A DNA stretch of 64,000 bases from Clostridiaceae bacterium (lineage in GTDB: Bacteria > Bacillota > Clostridia > Lachnospirales > Lachnospiraceae). This document shows positions 53,214-61,973 of this stretch, piece after piece. Positions within the stretch are counted from its first letter, which is position 1, and each line of letters opens with the position of its first letter. A program made the translations under genes and the position numbers. The notes beneath the pieces are model-generated. The model had not been told where the DNA came from and did not search any database. It was given only the letters and a program-made list of their open reading frames with translations. The stretch spans positions 1-64,000 of the forward strand of contig CAJTGE010000009.1 of the NCBI GenBank assembly GCA_910575795.1, written 5' to 3'.

Positions 53214-53357
53214 GCCGCCGGAAACAGACCATATATCCGACGAAACCGCGCTCTCGCTCAGAGAAAAGCGCAGCGGATGCTAAGCTCGAAAAGACCTCGC
53301 TAAGCACCGGCGGTTTTTTATGGGTTTCTTACGGATATATGGTCTGTTTCCGGCTGC
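53214..53357. repeat. Large palindromic element with conserved core (copy 2)
   Basis: Arms GCCGCCGGAAACAGACCATA... (53214-53239) and ...TATGGTCTGTTTCCGGCTGC (53332-53357) are 26-bp inverted repeats with one or two mismatches. The core AGAAAAGCGCAGCGGATGCT - AAGCTCGAAAAGACCTCGCT - AAGCACCGGCGGTTTTTT is almost identical to that of copy 1, but the arms are a different sequence; only the outer GCCGCC/GGCTGC is shared. Confidence 0.85.
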
Positions 53358-53440
53358 TTTATTGGCGGTTTCGGGGAGATGGACGAGGATATATGAAGGT
53401 TGGTTCGGGATTGACGGGGGAGAAGAGCGGGGAAGGGGCT

Positions 53441-54739
53441 ATGACGCAGAGGGAGGAGCTTGAGGATGCGGTGCGCGGGCTTTTGAACAGGGAGCTTAAG
53501 CGGATTACGTGTTCTAATCCGAACGGGAGAGGGGAGTTTATTAAGCTGACGGTCCGTCCGGTGGAAATTAAGGGGAGGCTGTTGTTTCAGGTGGAGGAAT
53601 TTACGGATAGACAGGCTTTTCAGAAGAATCTGGGGAGGGATGAGGCGGCTTGCTATGTGGCGGGGCAGATTGGGAGTTTTTACCGCAATGCGGAAGGATT
53701 TTCGGGAACGGCGTCGCTGTATGTGATGGTGAGTAAAAAGGGGAAGATGACTGTTAAGATGAGGGGGATTTCCGGGGAGCGTGCGGGCGCGGCGAAGGCA
53801 GAGGCGAGGAGGCCGGGGCCTGCGCGTATTGGGGCGCCGGGGTATGAGGGCGCGAACGGTTCCCTAACGGAAAATGGGAGCGGAGCGTGCGGCTGGGAAA
53901 AAACCTGTCTCAGTCATAACCGGAGCAGGAATTATATTCTGAGGGAAGGCGAGCCGGTTCCGTTTTTGGTGGATTTGGGAGTTATGACGCGGGACGGCAG
54001 GGTGGTGAAGGGGAAGTATGATAAGTTCCGGCAGATCAACCGGTTTTTGGAGTTTATTGAGGATGTTCTTCCGGAGCTCTCGCGGGAGAGGACGAATACG
54101 ATTGTGGATTTTGGCTGCGGGAAGTCGTATCTGACGTTTGCCATGTATTATTATTTGAAAGAGGTTAGGGGGTATCCGATCCGGGTAACGGGGCTGGATT
54201 TGAAGAAGGATGTGATTGATCTCTGCAGCCGCCTTGGGGAGAAGTTTGGGTTTGAGGATTTGCGGTTCTGCCATGGGGATATCGCCGGATATGAGGGCGC
54301 AGAGCGGGCGGACATGGTGGTTTCCCTGCATGCGTGCGACACAGCCACGGATTTTGCCCTGGCAAAGGCTGTGAAGTGGGGCGCTAAGGTGATTTTGTCT
54401 GTGCCTTGCTGCCAGCATGAGCTGAACCGCCAGCTTGAGAATGAGCTTTTGGGGCCGGTGCTTCAGTATGGTATTATAAAGGAGCGGATGGCGGCTCTTT
54501 TGACAGACGGGATCCGGGCGCGGCTTCTGGAGGAGGCCGGGTACAGGACGCAGCTATTGGAATTTATCGATATGGAGCATACGCCGAAAAATATTATGAT
54601 CCGCGCGGTGCGGCGCGGGAAACAGCGTGACGGCGGCGGCAGGGATGAGCTTGAGAGGCTTTTTAAGGAGCTTCATGTGGAGCCGGCGCTTTGGCGGCTG
54701 TTTAAGGAGGGCGGTGATACGCTGGCGTCATGTAAGTAA
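53441..54739 (+). CDS. SAM-dependent methyltransferase (RsmC/Methyltransf_13-like)
   Basis: The 432-residue product has an N-terminal 150-residue region of unclear role (GLLNRELKRITCSNPNGRGE, FQVEEFTDRQAFQKNLGRDE). The C-terminal methyltransferase domain has IVDFGCGKSYLTFAMYYYLK (motif I), VTGLDLKKDVIDLCSRLGEK, DIAGYEGAERADMVVSLHAC and SVPCCQHELNRQL. The pair LHACDTATDFAL and VPCCQHE is typical of Methyltransf_13 proteins that modify RNA or protein. ATG 53441 after GGAAGGGG is preferred; an in-frame ATG at 53393 (GAGGAT upstream) is an alternative. Substrate unknown. Confidence 0.8.
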   Translation: MTQREELEDAVRGLLNRELKRITCSNPNGRGEFIKLTVRPVEIKGRLLFQVEEFTDRQAFQKNLGRDEAACYVAGQIGSFYRNAEGFSGTASLYVMVSKKGKMTVKMRGISGERAGAAKAEARRPGPARIGAPGYEGANGSLTENGSGACGWEKTCLSHNRSRNYILREGEPVPFLVDLGVMTRDGRVVKGKYDKFRQINRFLEFIEDVLPELSRERTNTIVDFGCGKSYLTFAMYYYLKEVRGYPIRVTGLDLKKDVIDLCSRLGEKFGFEDLRFCHGDIAGYEGAERADMVVSLHACDTATDFALAKAVKWGAKVILSVPCCQHELNRQLENELLGPVLQYGIIKERMAALLTDGIRARLLEEAGYRTQLLEFIDMEHTPKNIMIRAVRRGKQRDGGGRDELERLFKELHVEPALWRLFKEGGDTLASCK

Positions 54740-54976
54740 AAAACGATAAAGAAAGATAAGCACAGAGGCAGGTAATCATCAGCAAATGAAAGAGAGTAAT
54801 ATATGGTGAGATTTGCTTATTGGAATGTACATAAAAAAAGCCGTCAATAATTTTATTGTTGATCTTTATATGAAAGATACCAGGGGCAAAAGGTCTAAAA
54901 TCCGATGCAGGCTCGCTTGAATGAGGATTTTTGAACCTGGGACCCGCCAAAAACATGAAAAAGGAATTCATGAACC

Positions 54977-55046
54977 ACGGCCCGCATAATTTGTCTACCG
55001 GATGCTTTGAGTAAATGGTATTCGGCAGACAAATTACGCGGGCCGT
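54977..55046. terminator. Large bidirectional terminator
   Basis: ACGGCCCGCATAATTTGTCT (54977-54996) and AGACAAATTACGCGGGCCGT (55027-55046) form a 20-bp stem with one mismatch; both strands have T-rich flanks. It separates convergent genes and marks the end of the methyltransferase and tmcAL transcripts. The 230 bp before it (54740-54976) hold no supportable gene. Confidence 0.8.
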
Positions 55047-55049
55047 TTT

Positions 55050-56270
55050 CTACACAATCACAACCCCCTGCTGATATTCATTTTTATAATTCCCCCCCTT
55101 TTCATACCGGATGGTTTCACGGATATGGGAGGCGCGGATCTCCTGCTCCAGCATGGCCAGGGCCAGGGGCGGGAGTGTTTTTTTTGCGGCCGCGGGCCGC
55201 GTCAGGAGCGGGATGGACGAGGTTTCTTTTAAATGCTTAAGAAGCGGCGCGCTCTGCCGGCGAAAGCCCAGGATACGGGCATAGGGGGCGTAGCCGGCCT
55301 GTTTAAATGCCTGGACATCGCCGGCCCGCAGATCAAGTGCCAGATGCAGCAGGGCGCGGCTTATGCGGCTGTACGTAAAGGAACGGCTTTTGAGCAGGCG
55401 GATGCGCTCTGTGAAGGAGGCGGGGAAGAAGGCGCTTTTTTGCAGGCGCTTCTCAAGCTCGGGCGCGAGATCCGCGATATCGCAAAAGGCGCCGGAAAGG
55501 ATCCGGTAATTGAGCAGGGAGGAGAGGTCGTCCGCAAACAGGGGAAGCTCCCCCCGGACGGCGTCCAGGGAGGAAACGGGGATAAACGGCGCGAGCGCGT
55601 CCGCATCCCCGCTTTTCAGCGCCCTTCGCAGGGCCGCGGCGGAGGGAAGAAAGGACGCGTCCGGAAGCCCGTTCTCATGATAATGGCTGCCTTCCCGGAG
55701 GAAGGTGACAAACCTTAGGGGGCTTTTCTGCCGGATCCCGGCCCGGATATATTCAATGCCAAGGAGGTTATTCGGAGATTGGAGAAGCTCGCGCTTCTTT
55801 TCGTCAAAAAGGGAGGGGGCCAGGAGGCAGAGGGCCCGGCTGCGGCTCGTCGGGTAGCTCATGCCCTGCTTTAAGCCCTCAAGGAGCAGCTCCTTAAACT
55901 CCGGCGTCTCGCGCTCCATAAGGCCGGCCGCCCGGGCAAGGGGGTCAAGGCTTCCGCACTCGCTTCCGAAGCACAGGCAGTCCACGCCTCCAAGAGCCGT
56001 AAAAAGGGCCACGCCAAAGGAGGCAAATTCCATCGCCGAGGCGGTGGAAAAGGCGACGGGAAGCTCAAGGACGAGATCCACGCCGGCCCGCAGGGCCATC
56101 GCGGCGCGCGCGTATTTGTCAAACACAGCCGGCTCGCCGCGCTGTACAAAGCTTCCGCTCATGAGCGCAACGCAGAAATCCGCCCCTGTCAGCTCCTTTG
56201 AGCGCTCCAGGTGGTACAGGTGGCCGTTGTGGAATGGGTTGTATTCGGTGATAAAGCCAATAACGTTCAT
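55050..56270 (-). CDS. tmcAL: tRNA(Met) cytidine acetate ligase
   Basis: The 406-residue product has the nucleotidyltransferase start MNVIGFITEYNPFHNGHLYH (HNGH motif), ADFCVALMSGSFVQRGEPAV, a basic YARAAMALRAGVDLVLELPV segment, and SYPTSRSRALC near the tRNA-binding part. TmcAL uses ATP and acetate to make N4-acetylcytidine at the wobble position of elongator tRNA-Met; tRNA-Met is encoded in this window at 37.6 kb. Lies ahead of pta/ackA on the opposite strand, which is a common Firmicute order. Confidence 0.92.
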   Translation of the reverse strand: MNVIGFITEYNPFHNGHLYHLERSKELTGADFCVALMSGSFVQRGEPAVFDKYARAAMALRAGVDLVLELPVAFSTASAMEFASFGVALFTALGGVDCLCFGSECGSLDPLARAAGLMERETPEFKELLLEGLKQGMSYPTSRSRALCLLAPSLFDEKKRELLQSPNNLLGIEYIRAGIRQKSPLRFVTFLREGSHYHENGLPDASFLPSAAALRRALKSGDADALAPFIPVSSLDAVRGELPLFADDLSSLLNYRILSGAFCDIADLAPELEKRLQKSAFFPASFTERIRLLKSRSFTYSRISRALLHLALDLRAGDVQAFKQAGYAPYARILGFRRQSAPLLKHLKETSSIPLLTRPAAAKKTLPPLALAMLEQEIRASHIRETIRYEKGGNYKNEYQQGVVIV

Positions 56271-56599
56271 GTTGAATTCTCACTTTTTTGAATTATTTTG
56301 AAGGATTGTGTTACTGTTTTTTAAAATTTATATCAGGATTGCGTATTCTATTATATAGGGAAATGGAAGGCGCGTAAAGGTAAAGATATTTAGACGGCGA
56401 GAGCCGTTGGGGAAGGGCCGTGGATCCGCGCAGTCCGGCATTTTTTCGGAGCGGAAGCGCGGTTTCACCGGGTTTACCGTACTTTTTTGGCAGCATTGTC
56501 TCAACTCTTCCCGCGAACATGATTACTGAAACAATTTATCCGGAAAAACCATGATTTACAGCCCGCCGCCTGTTAAAAATTTAATTAACAAATTATGGC

Positions 56600-56628
56600 T
56601 TGTATACAATAAACAGGTGGTATATAAT
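56600..56628 (+). promoter_or_regulatory. Putative promoter of pta
   Basis: TATAAT (56623-56628) is perfect; the -35 position holds TTGTAT (56600-56605), part of a short palindrome TTGTATACAA that may be a regulator site. 125 bp before pta. Confidence 0.45.
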
Positions 56629-56753
56629 AATACCAGTGGATACACGGATGCGCGCATTTCCACAGTCCGGCATAGCTGTGGAGCGCAGCAGTTACGGTTC
56701 GCACACCAGAGGCGCGCAGTACATTACACATTCAGGAAAGGGGTTTTTGATTC

Positions 56754-57755
56754 ATGAAATTTATTGATTTGATGAAAGAAAAGGCAAAGCAGGACAAGCA
56801 GACCATTGTTTTACCGGAGAGCAAGGACAAGAGAACGCTGATTGCGGCGGCCCAGGTATTAAAGGAAGGAACGGCGGATCTGATCATGGTCGGTAAGGAA
56901 GAGAAGATCATGGACGGCGCCGGATGGTTGGAAGTGGATCTGGCGGGCTTAAAGGTGGTGGATCCGGATCTGGATCCGAATTTTGAGAGCTATGCCAACA
57001 CCCTGTTCGAGCTCAGAAAGCACAAAGGGATGACCCTTGAGAAAGCGGAGGAGATCCTGAAGGAGGATTATATCACCTACGGCGTTATGATGGTTAAGAA
57101 AAAGGATGCCGACGGACTGGTGGCAGGGGCCTGCCATGCGACGGCGGATACGCTGCGGCCGGCGCTTCAGATTCTTAAAACGGCTCCCGGGACGGAGCTC
57201 GTTTCCGGCTTCTTTATCATGGATGTTCCGAACTGCGAATTCGGCAGCAACGGCACCTTCCTCTTTGCAGACTGCGGCTTAAACCAGGATCCGACGGCGG
57301 AGGAGCTGGCCGCGATCGCGGATTCCAGCGCCAAGAGCTTCCGTTCCCTGGTGGGAGAGAAGCCGACTATCGCGATGCTGTCCCATTCCACCAAGGGAAG
57401 CGCCAAGCATCCTCTGGTTGACAAGGTGGTAAAGGCAACCGAGATTGCCCATGAGAAATACCCGTCGCTTGATCTGGACGGCGAGCTTCAGCTTGACGCC
57501 GCGATTGTTCCGGCGGTGGCCCGGACAAAGGCGAAAGGGAGCGAAGTGGCGGGACGCGCCAACGTGCTCATTTTCCCGAACCTTGACTGCGGCAACATCG
57601 GCTATAAGCTGGTTCAGAGGCTGGCCAAGGCAGAGGCTTACGGCCCGATGCTGCAGGGTATTGCAAGGCCGGTCAACGACTTATCCCGAGGCTGCTCGGC
57701 AGAGGATATCGTGGGCGTGATCGCCCTGACCGCCGTACAGGCGCAGATGGTTTAA
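56754..57755 (+). CDS. pta: Phosphate acetyltransferase
   Basis: The 333-residue product (MKFIDLMKEKAKQDKQTIVL) converts acetyl-CoA and phosphate to acetyl-phosphate, the first step of acetate formation in fermentation. Motifs: MVKKKDADGLVAGACHATAD, the substrate-loop segment GSNGTFLFADCGLNQDPTAE, ALVMLSHSTKGSAKHP-like GEKPTIAMLSHSTKGSAKHP, and the C-terminal NVLIFPNLDCGNIGYKLVQR and RGCSAEDIVG. It forms an operon with ackA (87 bp gap). Full length. Confidence 0.97.
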   Translation: MKFIDLMKEKAKQDKQTIVLPESKDKRTLIAAAQVLKEGTADLIMVGKEEKIMDGAGWLEVDLAGLKVVDPDLDPNFESYANTLFELRKHKGMTLEKAEEILKEDYITYGVMMVKKKDADGLVAGACHATADTLRPALQILKTAPGTELVSGFFIMDVPNCEFGSNGTFLFADCGLNQDPTAEELAAIADSSAKSFRSLVGEKPTIAMLSHSTKGSAKHPLVDKVVKATEIAHEKYPSLDLDGELQLDAAIVPAVARTKAKGSEVAGRANVLIFPNLDCGNIGYKLVQRLAKAEAYGPMLQGIARPVNDLSRGCSAEDIVGVIALTAVQAQMV

Positions 57756-57842
57756 GACTTAGGAGACATGCCGCCATGGGAGAGCAGGGCCCATGGCGGC
57801 GTGCGTTGTGAGAGAACGATGTGTGAAAGAAAGGAAACAGCC

Positions 57843-59033
57843 ATGAATATTTTAGTTATCAACTGCGGAAGCTCTTCATTAAAATATCAGTTAATCAACT
57901 CCGAGTCCGAGGAGGTTCTGGCAAAGGGGCTGTGCGAGCGGATCGGCATTGACGGCCAGCTCACCTACCAGCCGGAGAACGGGAAAAAGGAAACTTCCGA
58001 CATTGCGATGCCGACCCACACAGAGGCCATCAATGCGGTCATCCGCGCGCTGACGAATGAGGCCACGGGCGTGATTAAGAGCCTGTCCGAGGTGGGGGCG
58101 GTCGGCCACCGCGTGGTGCATGGCGGCGAGAAATTTACTTCCTCCTGCCTGATAAACGAAGCCTCCATCAAGGCCATTGAGGAGTGCAACGACTTGGCTC
58201 CGCTGCATAATCCGGCCAATCTGATCGGAATCCGCGCCTGTGAGGAGCTGATGCCGGGCGTGCCGATGGTCGCTGTGTTTGATACGGCTTTCCATCAGAC
58301 TATGCCGGAGGTGGCCTATATTTACGGCCTTCCGTACGAGTATTACGAGAAGTACAAGGTGAGAAGATACGGCTTCCACGGAACCTCCCACAGCTATGTA
58401 TCAAAGCGTGTGGCAGAGATCACCGGAAAGCCCTATGATCAGATGAAGATCGTCGTGTGCCATTTAGGAAACGGCGCGAGCATTTCCGCCGTAAACTGCG
58501 GAAAATCCGTGGATACCAGCATGGGACTGACGCCGTTGGAGGGCCTGGTGATGGGAACGCGTTCCGGCGATATCGATCCGGCGATTATGGAGTATATCGC
58601 CAAAAAGGAGAACAAGAACATAGAGGAGATGACGGCGGTTCTCAATAAGAAGTCCGGCATGCTGGGCATCTCCGGCGTATCAAGCGACGGGCGCGACTTA
58701 GAGGCTGCCGCGGCCTCCGGGAATAAGAGGGCGGAGCTTGCACTTGACGCGTTCAACTACAGGGTGATCAAATACATCGGCGCCTATGCGGCTGTCATGA
58801 ACGGCGTGGATGCCATCGCCTTTACGGCCGGCATCGGCGAGAACAATAAGGCGATGCGTCAGGCCGTGTGCGACAGCCTTTCCTATCTTGGCGTAAAGCT
58901 GGATCCGGAAAAGAACGATGTCAGAGGCGAGGAGCGCATTATCTCAGCAGACGACTCAAAGGCGCAGGTATTGTTAGTGCCCACAAATGAGGAGCTTGCC
59001 ATCGCAAGAGAGACGCTGGCTCTTGTAAAATAA
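57843..59033 (+). CDS. ackA: Acetate kinase
   Basis: The 396-residue product turns acetyl-phosphate and ADP into acetate and ATP. Diagnostic segments are [112 protein letters not shown] and ITAGIGEN-like [16 protein letters not shown] 57843 is right after AAAGGAAA. Downstream of pta. Confidence 0.98.
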   Translation: MNILVINCGSSSLKYQLINSESEEVLAKGLCERIGIDGQLTYQPENGKKETSDIAMPTHTEAINAVIRALTNEATGVIKSLSEVGAVGHRVVHGGEKFTSSCLINEASIKAIEECNDLAPLHNPANLIGIRACEELMPGVPMVAVFDTAFHQTMPEVAYIYGLPYEYYEKYKVRRYGFHGTSHSYVSKRVAEITGKPYDQMKIVVCHLGNGASISAVNCGKSVDTSMGLTPLEGLVMGTRSGDIDPAIMEYIAKKENKNIEEMTAVLNKKSGMLGISGVSSDGRDLEAAAASGNKRAELALDAFNYRVIKYIGAYAAVMNGVDAIAFTAGIGENNKAMRQAVCDSLSYLGVKLDPEKNDVRGEERIISADDSKAQVLLVPTNEELAIARETLALVK

Positions 59034-59037
59034 AGGA

Positions 59038-59066
59038 TTGACAAAAGGCATTCCTCTTTGTATAAT
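59038..59066 (+). promoter_or_regulatory. Promoter of the yceD-rpmF operon
   Basis: TTGACA (59038-59043), 17-bp spacer, TATAAT (59061-59066): full consensus, 26 bp before the start codon, directly after the ackA stop. Confidence 0.9.
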
Positions 59067-59092
59067 ATCAAAGTGCGTATCAGGAGAGAAGT

Positions 59093-59620
59093 ATGCTGAT
59101 TCATTTATCTGAGCTTTTTACCCGCGAGGGAAAAAGGGAGGTATATATCGCCCGGTTCGGGCTTTCGTCCGTGGCGTTTGGCTCCGGCCTTTATGAGGTG
59201 GTACAGGCAGAGCCCTTTGAACTTGTGTTTACGGGCCTTGGCGGGAGGAAGTGTTCCATGAAAGGGGATTCCTCGCTTGTGCTTCGCACCCCGTGCGCCA
59301 GATGCCTGGAGCCTGTTACATTTTCCTGTGAGCTGCATTTTGATCAGGAGCTTACTCCGGATCAGGACGGGGCGGCGCAGGATGCGGATCAGGAAAAAGA
59401 GCCGTATTTGAACGGCTGCGAGCTGGATGTGGATCAATTGGTTTGCAATGAGCTGATATTGAGTCTGCCTATGAGAGTCCTGTGCAGAGAAGACTGCAAG
59501 GGGATTTGCAATAGATGTGGTACAAATCTCAATCTTCGGACTTGTACCTGTGACACTGGGCCATTCGATCCAAGGATGTCGGTTTTTCAGGAGATTTTTA
59601 ATGAAATGAAGGAGGTGTAA
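59093..59620 (+). CDS. yceD: YceD family protein (DUF177)
   Basis: The 175-residue product has the DUF177 order: N-terminal hydrophilic region, VLRTPCARCLEPVTFSCELH, ELDVDQLVCNELILSLPMRV and the C-terminal cysteine cluster CREDCKGICNRCGTNLNLRT. YceD is tied to 23S rRNA maturation or ribosome supply and almost always precedes rpmF, as here with a 2-bp gap. Stop TAA is followed by ACC ATG. Confidence 0.92.
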   Translation: MLIHLSELFTREGKREVYIARFGLSSVAFGSGLYEVVQAEPFELVFTGLGGRKCSMKGDSSLVLRTPCARCLEPVTFSCELHFDQELTPDQDGAAQDADQEKEPYLNGCELDVDQLVCNELILSLPMRVLCREDCKGICNRCGTNLNLRTCTCDTGPFDPRMSVFQEIFNEMKEV

Positions 59621-59622
59621 CC

Positions 59623-59805
59623 ATGTCTATCTGTCCTAAGAATAAGTCTTCCAAAGCGAGAAGAGACAGCCGCAGGGCTAACTGGAAGATGAGCGCTCCG
59701 AATCTGGTAAAGTGCAGCAAGTGCGGCGCTTTGATGATGCCTCACAGAGTCTGCAAGGCTTGTGGCTCTTATAATAAGAGAGAGATCGTCAGCGTTGGGG
59801 ATTAA
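59623..59805 (+). CDS. rpmF: Large ribosomal subunit protein bL32
   Basis: The 60-residue product starts MSICPKNKSSKARRDSRRAN and carries the zinc-type pair CSKCGALMMPHRVCKACGSY, the usual bL32 pattern. It is the second gene of a two-gene operon with yceD; the promoter of the operon is at 59038 and the terminator at 59847. Confidence 0.98.
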   Translation: MSICPKNKSSKARRDSRRANWKMSAPNLVKCSKCGALMMPHRVCKACGSYNKREIVSVGD

Positions 59806-59846
59806 GATTTGAAAAACATCAAAACTGAAAAAGTTAGGTAACATGG

Positions 59847-59880
59847 GGCTTCTGGGGTTTTTCCTCAGGAGCCTTTGTTC
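59847..59880 (+). terminator. Terminator after rpmF
   Basis: GGCTTCTGGGG (59847-59857) pairs with CCTCAGGAGCC (59863-59873) allowing G-T pairs, followed by TTTGTTCTTG. Confidence 0.65.
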
Positions 59881-59883
59881 TTG

Positions 59884-60066
59884 ACAATAGAATCCACGCT
59901 CTGTGAGGATTCTATTGTATACATAATGCGGCTTTCCGAAAGGTTTTCTTTAGCGGGGCTTTTATTATGTTACTGTTCACACACCGGCCAAACCGCATTT
60001 TTTGGGGTTTGTGCGCATCGCGAAGCGTGTTACTGGGCACAGCCCGGCAGGGGGGTGAACAGTAAC
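59884..60066. repeat. Two hairpin repeats in the gap after rpmF
   Basis: ACAATAGAATCC/GGATTCTATTGT (59884-59895 and 59907-59918) is a perfect 12-bp stem. GTTACTGTTCAC (59969-59980) and GTGAACAGTAAC (60055-60066) form a perfect 12-bp stem around 74 bp; this is a member of the recurring CNGTTCAG/GTTAC palindromes. No gene in 59881-60161. Confidence 0.6.
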
Positions 60067-60161
60067 TTTGTTATTCCGAAAAGCAGGAAATTTTATTCCT
60101 TTAGAATTGATACCATTCCCAAAATGGGATATACTGTTTAGGAAAGCGAGGTGCGTTCTTA

Positions 60162-60350
60162 ATGTATATGACCGTAAAACAGGCCGCAGAAAAATGAAAA
60201 ATTTCTGACAGGAGAGTTCGTATATTATGTTCAGAGGGTAAAATACCAGGAGTAACCCGTGAAGGACGTATCTGGATGATTCCGACAGACGCGAAAAAAC
60301 CAGAGGATGGGCGATTTAAGACAGAGGGGCTGACACACATAAAACAGTCC
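60162..60350 (+). pseudogene. Small excisionase/MerR-like HTH gene with in-frame TGA
   Basis: From ATG 60162 the reading is MYMTVKQAAEK, then TGA (60195-60197), then KISDRRVRILCSEGKIPGVT and REGRIWMIPTDAKKPEDGRF. This is the winged-helix/helix-turn-helix pattern of small DNA-binding proteins used by phages and elements (excisionase-like). Trp is expected at the TGA position. RBS GCGAGGTGCG precedes. It is likely a recent nonsense mutation. Confidence 0.65.
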
Positions 60351-60563
60351 TGTAAATTTTCTTTTTTCTATATATTTCAGACGTTTCAGACATTCACAAT
60401 CAGATTGTGGATACATAAATTTCTAAGTGCCTTTTCCGGCAAACTGTGTTATGATAATCCCAATCATTTAAAGCGCCGCAGAAAGAGATCTGCACTCTCA
60501 GCCGCCAAGGCAGGCGCGGCGGGGCTCCGGGAGCACATAGATTAGCAGAGGAGGAATGCCGCG

Positions 60564-61973
60564 ATGCGGATTCAGCATATTCACAAGACAAAATGTGTGT
60601 TTGGCTGTCTTTTGATGGCGCTGGGCGTGGCGATGCCGTATTTCGTGACCATTGACGCCTGGGGGATTCCACAGGGGGCTTATGCGGCGCTCGGCGGGAA
60701 GAATGAACTGTCGCTGTGGATTGCGGCCATGCGCCTGATCGGGATGAATTCGCTCCGGGCCTTTCCCCATTATCTGGGCGCGTTTACGCTCGCGGAGTCC
60801 GTGGAGCTTGCAGGCGGCGGGCAGGCGGCGGCCTGGCTGAAGGCGGCGGCTGTGTGTATCCTGATCCCGGCCGTATACGCGCTGATAGGGGCCGTCCACC
60901 ATATCCGCTACGATTTCGGCCTCCCGGCCATGGCGGTGATCATCCTGCTGGTGCTTTTGGGGAAAAGCGCATATGGCTATGTGAGCCTGTGGAAAAAGGC
61001 CATGATGATTCTGGTGCTTCTAACCGCGCTTCAGGTTCTGGATCTGATGCCGTGCTTAAAGGGCTTTCCCACAGGCCGCGGCGAGATGTCGAGGAATATC
61101 AAGCAGATCGCGGAATTTCTGGAGATGGATCCGGAGATGAACGGCGTATTCGGCGTGTTTTTTCTGGTGCTGCTTTTCATGGGCTTTCTGCTCTTCCTTC
61201 TGATCCGGGACGAAAACCGTTTAAGGGCCATGAATGAGCTGAAGGCGCAGAATGAGCGGATGCTTATGGAGACGAGGCTCGGGGTGCTGGAAAACAGGAC
61301 GTATCTGGAGATGCGCCATCTGGTGCATGATCTGAAATCGCCGCTGACGTCGGCCCAGGCCCTGGTGGGAGTCGTGCGCATGGCATGCGAGGACGGGGCG
61401 TGGAAAAAAGAGGCAGAGTATTTAAACCGCGCCGAACATTCCATTGAGAAAATGAGCAGTATGATCTCGGAAATTTTATATGAAAATCACAGAACACGTA
61501 TTTCGGTGGACGCGATTCTGGCCTATCTGATGTCTCAGATATCGGTTTCGGATTATGCGTCTCTGGTACATGTGGAAAACCGGGCGGGAAGCGCCGTTAT
61601 CTGTGTCAACCGGATCCGCTTTGTGCGGGCCCTGATCAATCTTTTAGAGAACGCATACTATGCGCTGCCGGACGGCGCGGGGAGGATTCATTTCGCGGCG
61701 GACGAAAAAGAGAGCAGGGGCGAACCGTTCATCCTGTTTACGATCGAGGATAACGGCGCGGGGATCGACGAGGCCTCCATGGAGCTTATCTGGGAACGTG
61801 ATTTTTCGGCCCGGGGTTCGCACGGGCTGGGGCTGAGTTTTGTGAAAAAGGCGGTGGACGACTCGGACGGAACGATTGAGATTGACAGCCGGGCCGGGAT
61901 CGGAACCCGCGTGAGACTGATGGTTCCCGCGGAGGAAGGAGAGGAAGAGGAGCTTGAAGATACTGGCGATTGA
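60564..61973 (+). CDS. Membrane-bound sensor histidine kinase
   Basis: The 469-residue product has about six hydrophobic segments in residues 10-220 (e.g. KCVFGCLLMALGVAMPYF, YDFGLPAMAVIILLVLLGK, GVFFLVLLFMGFLLFLLI), then a coiled-coil and the dimerisation/phospho-acceptor helix MRHLVHDLKSPLTSAQAL, followed by an HATPase domain (N box ALINLLENAYYALPD, G1 TIEDNGAGIDE, G2 GSHGLGLSFVKKAVDDS). It is the partner of the regulator starting 20 bp before its stop. Signal unknown; the promoter region lies within the 60360-60560 gap. Confidence 0.88.
   Translation: MRIQHIHKTKCVFGCLLMALGVAMPYFVTIDAWGIPQGAYAALGGKNELSLWIAAMRLIGMNSLRAFPHYLGAFTLAESVELAGGGQAAAWLKAAAVCILIPAVYALIGAVHHIRYDFGLPAMAVIILLVLLGKSAYGYVSLWKKAMMILVLLTALQVLDLMPCLKGFPTGRGEMSRNIKQIAEFLEMDPEMNGVFGVFFLVLLFMGFLLFLLIRDENRLRAMNELKAQNERMLMETRLGVLENRTYLEMRHLVHDLKSPLTSAQALVGVVRMACEDGAWKKEAEYLNRAEHSIEKMSSMISEILYENHRTRISVDAILAYLMSQISVSDYASLVHVENRAGSAVICVNRIRFVRALINLLENAYYALPDGAGRIHFAADEKESRGEPFILFTIEDNGAGIDEASMELIWERDFSARGSHGLGLSFVKKAVDDSDGTIEIDSRAGIGTRVRLMVPAEEGEEEELEDTGD

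Noticed and set aside
60195..60197. Selenocysteine recoding at the TGA
   Set aside because: The residue expected is Trp in a HTH protein, no SECIS-like hairpin is obvious, and no selenium genes lie nearby; a nonsense mutation is simpler.
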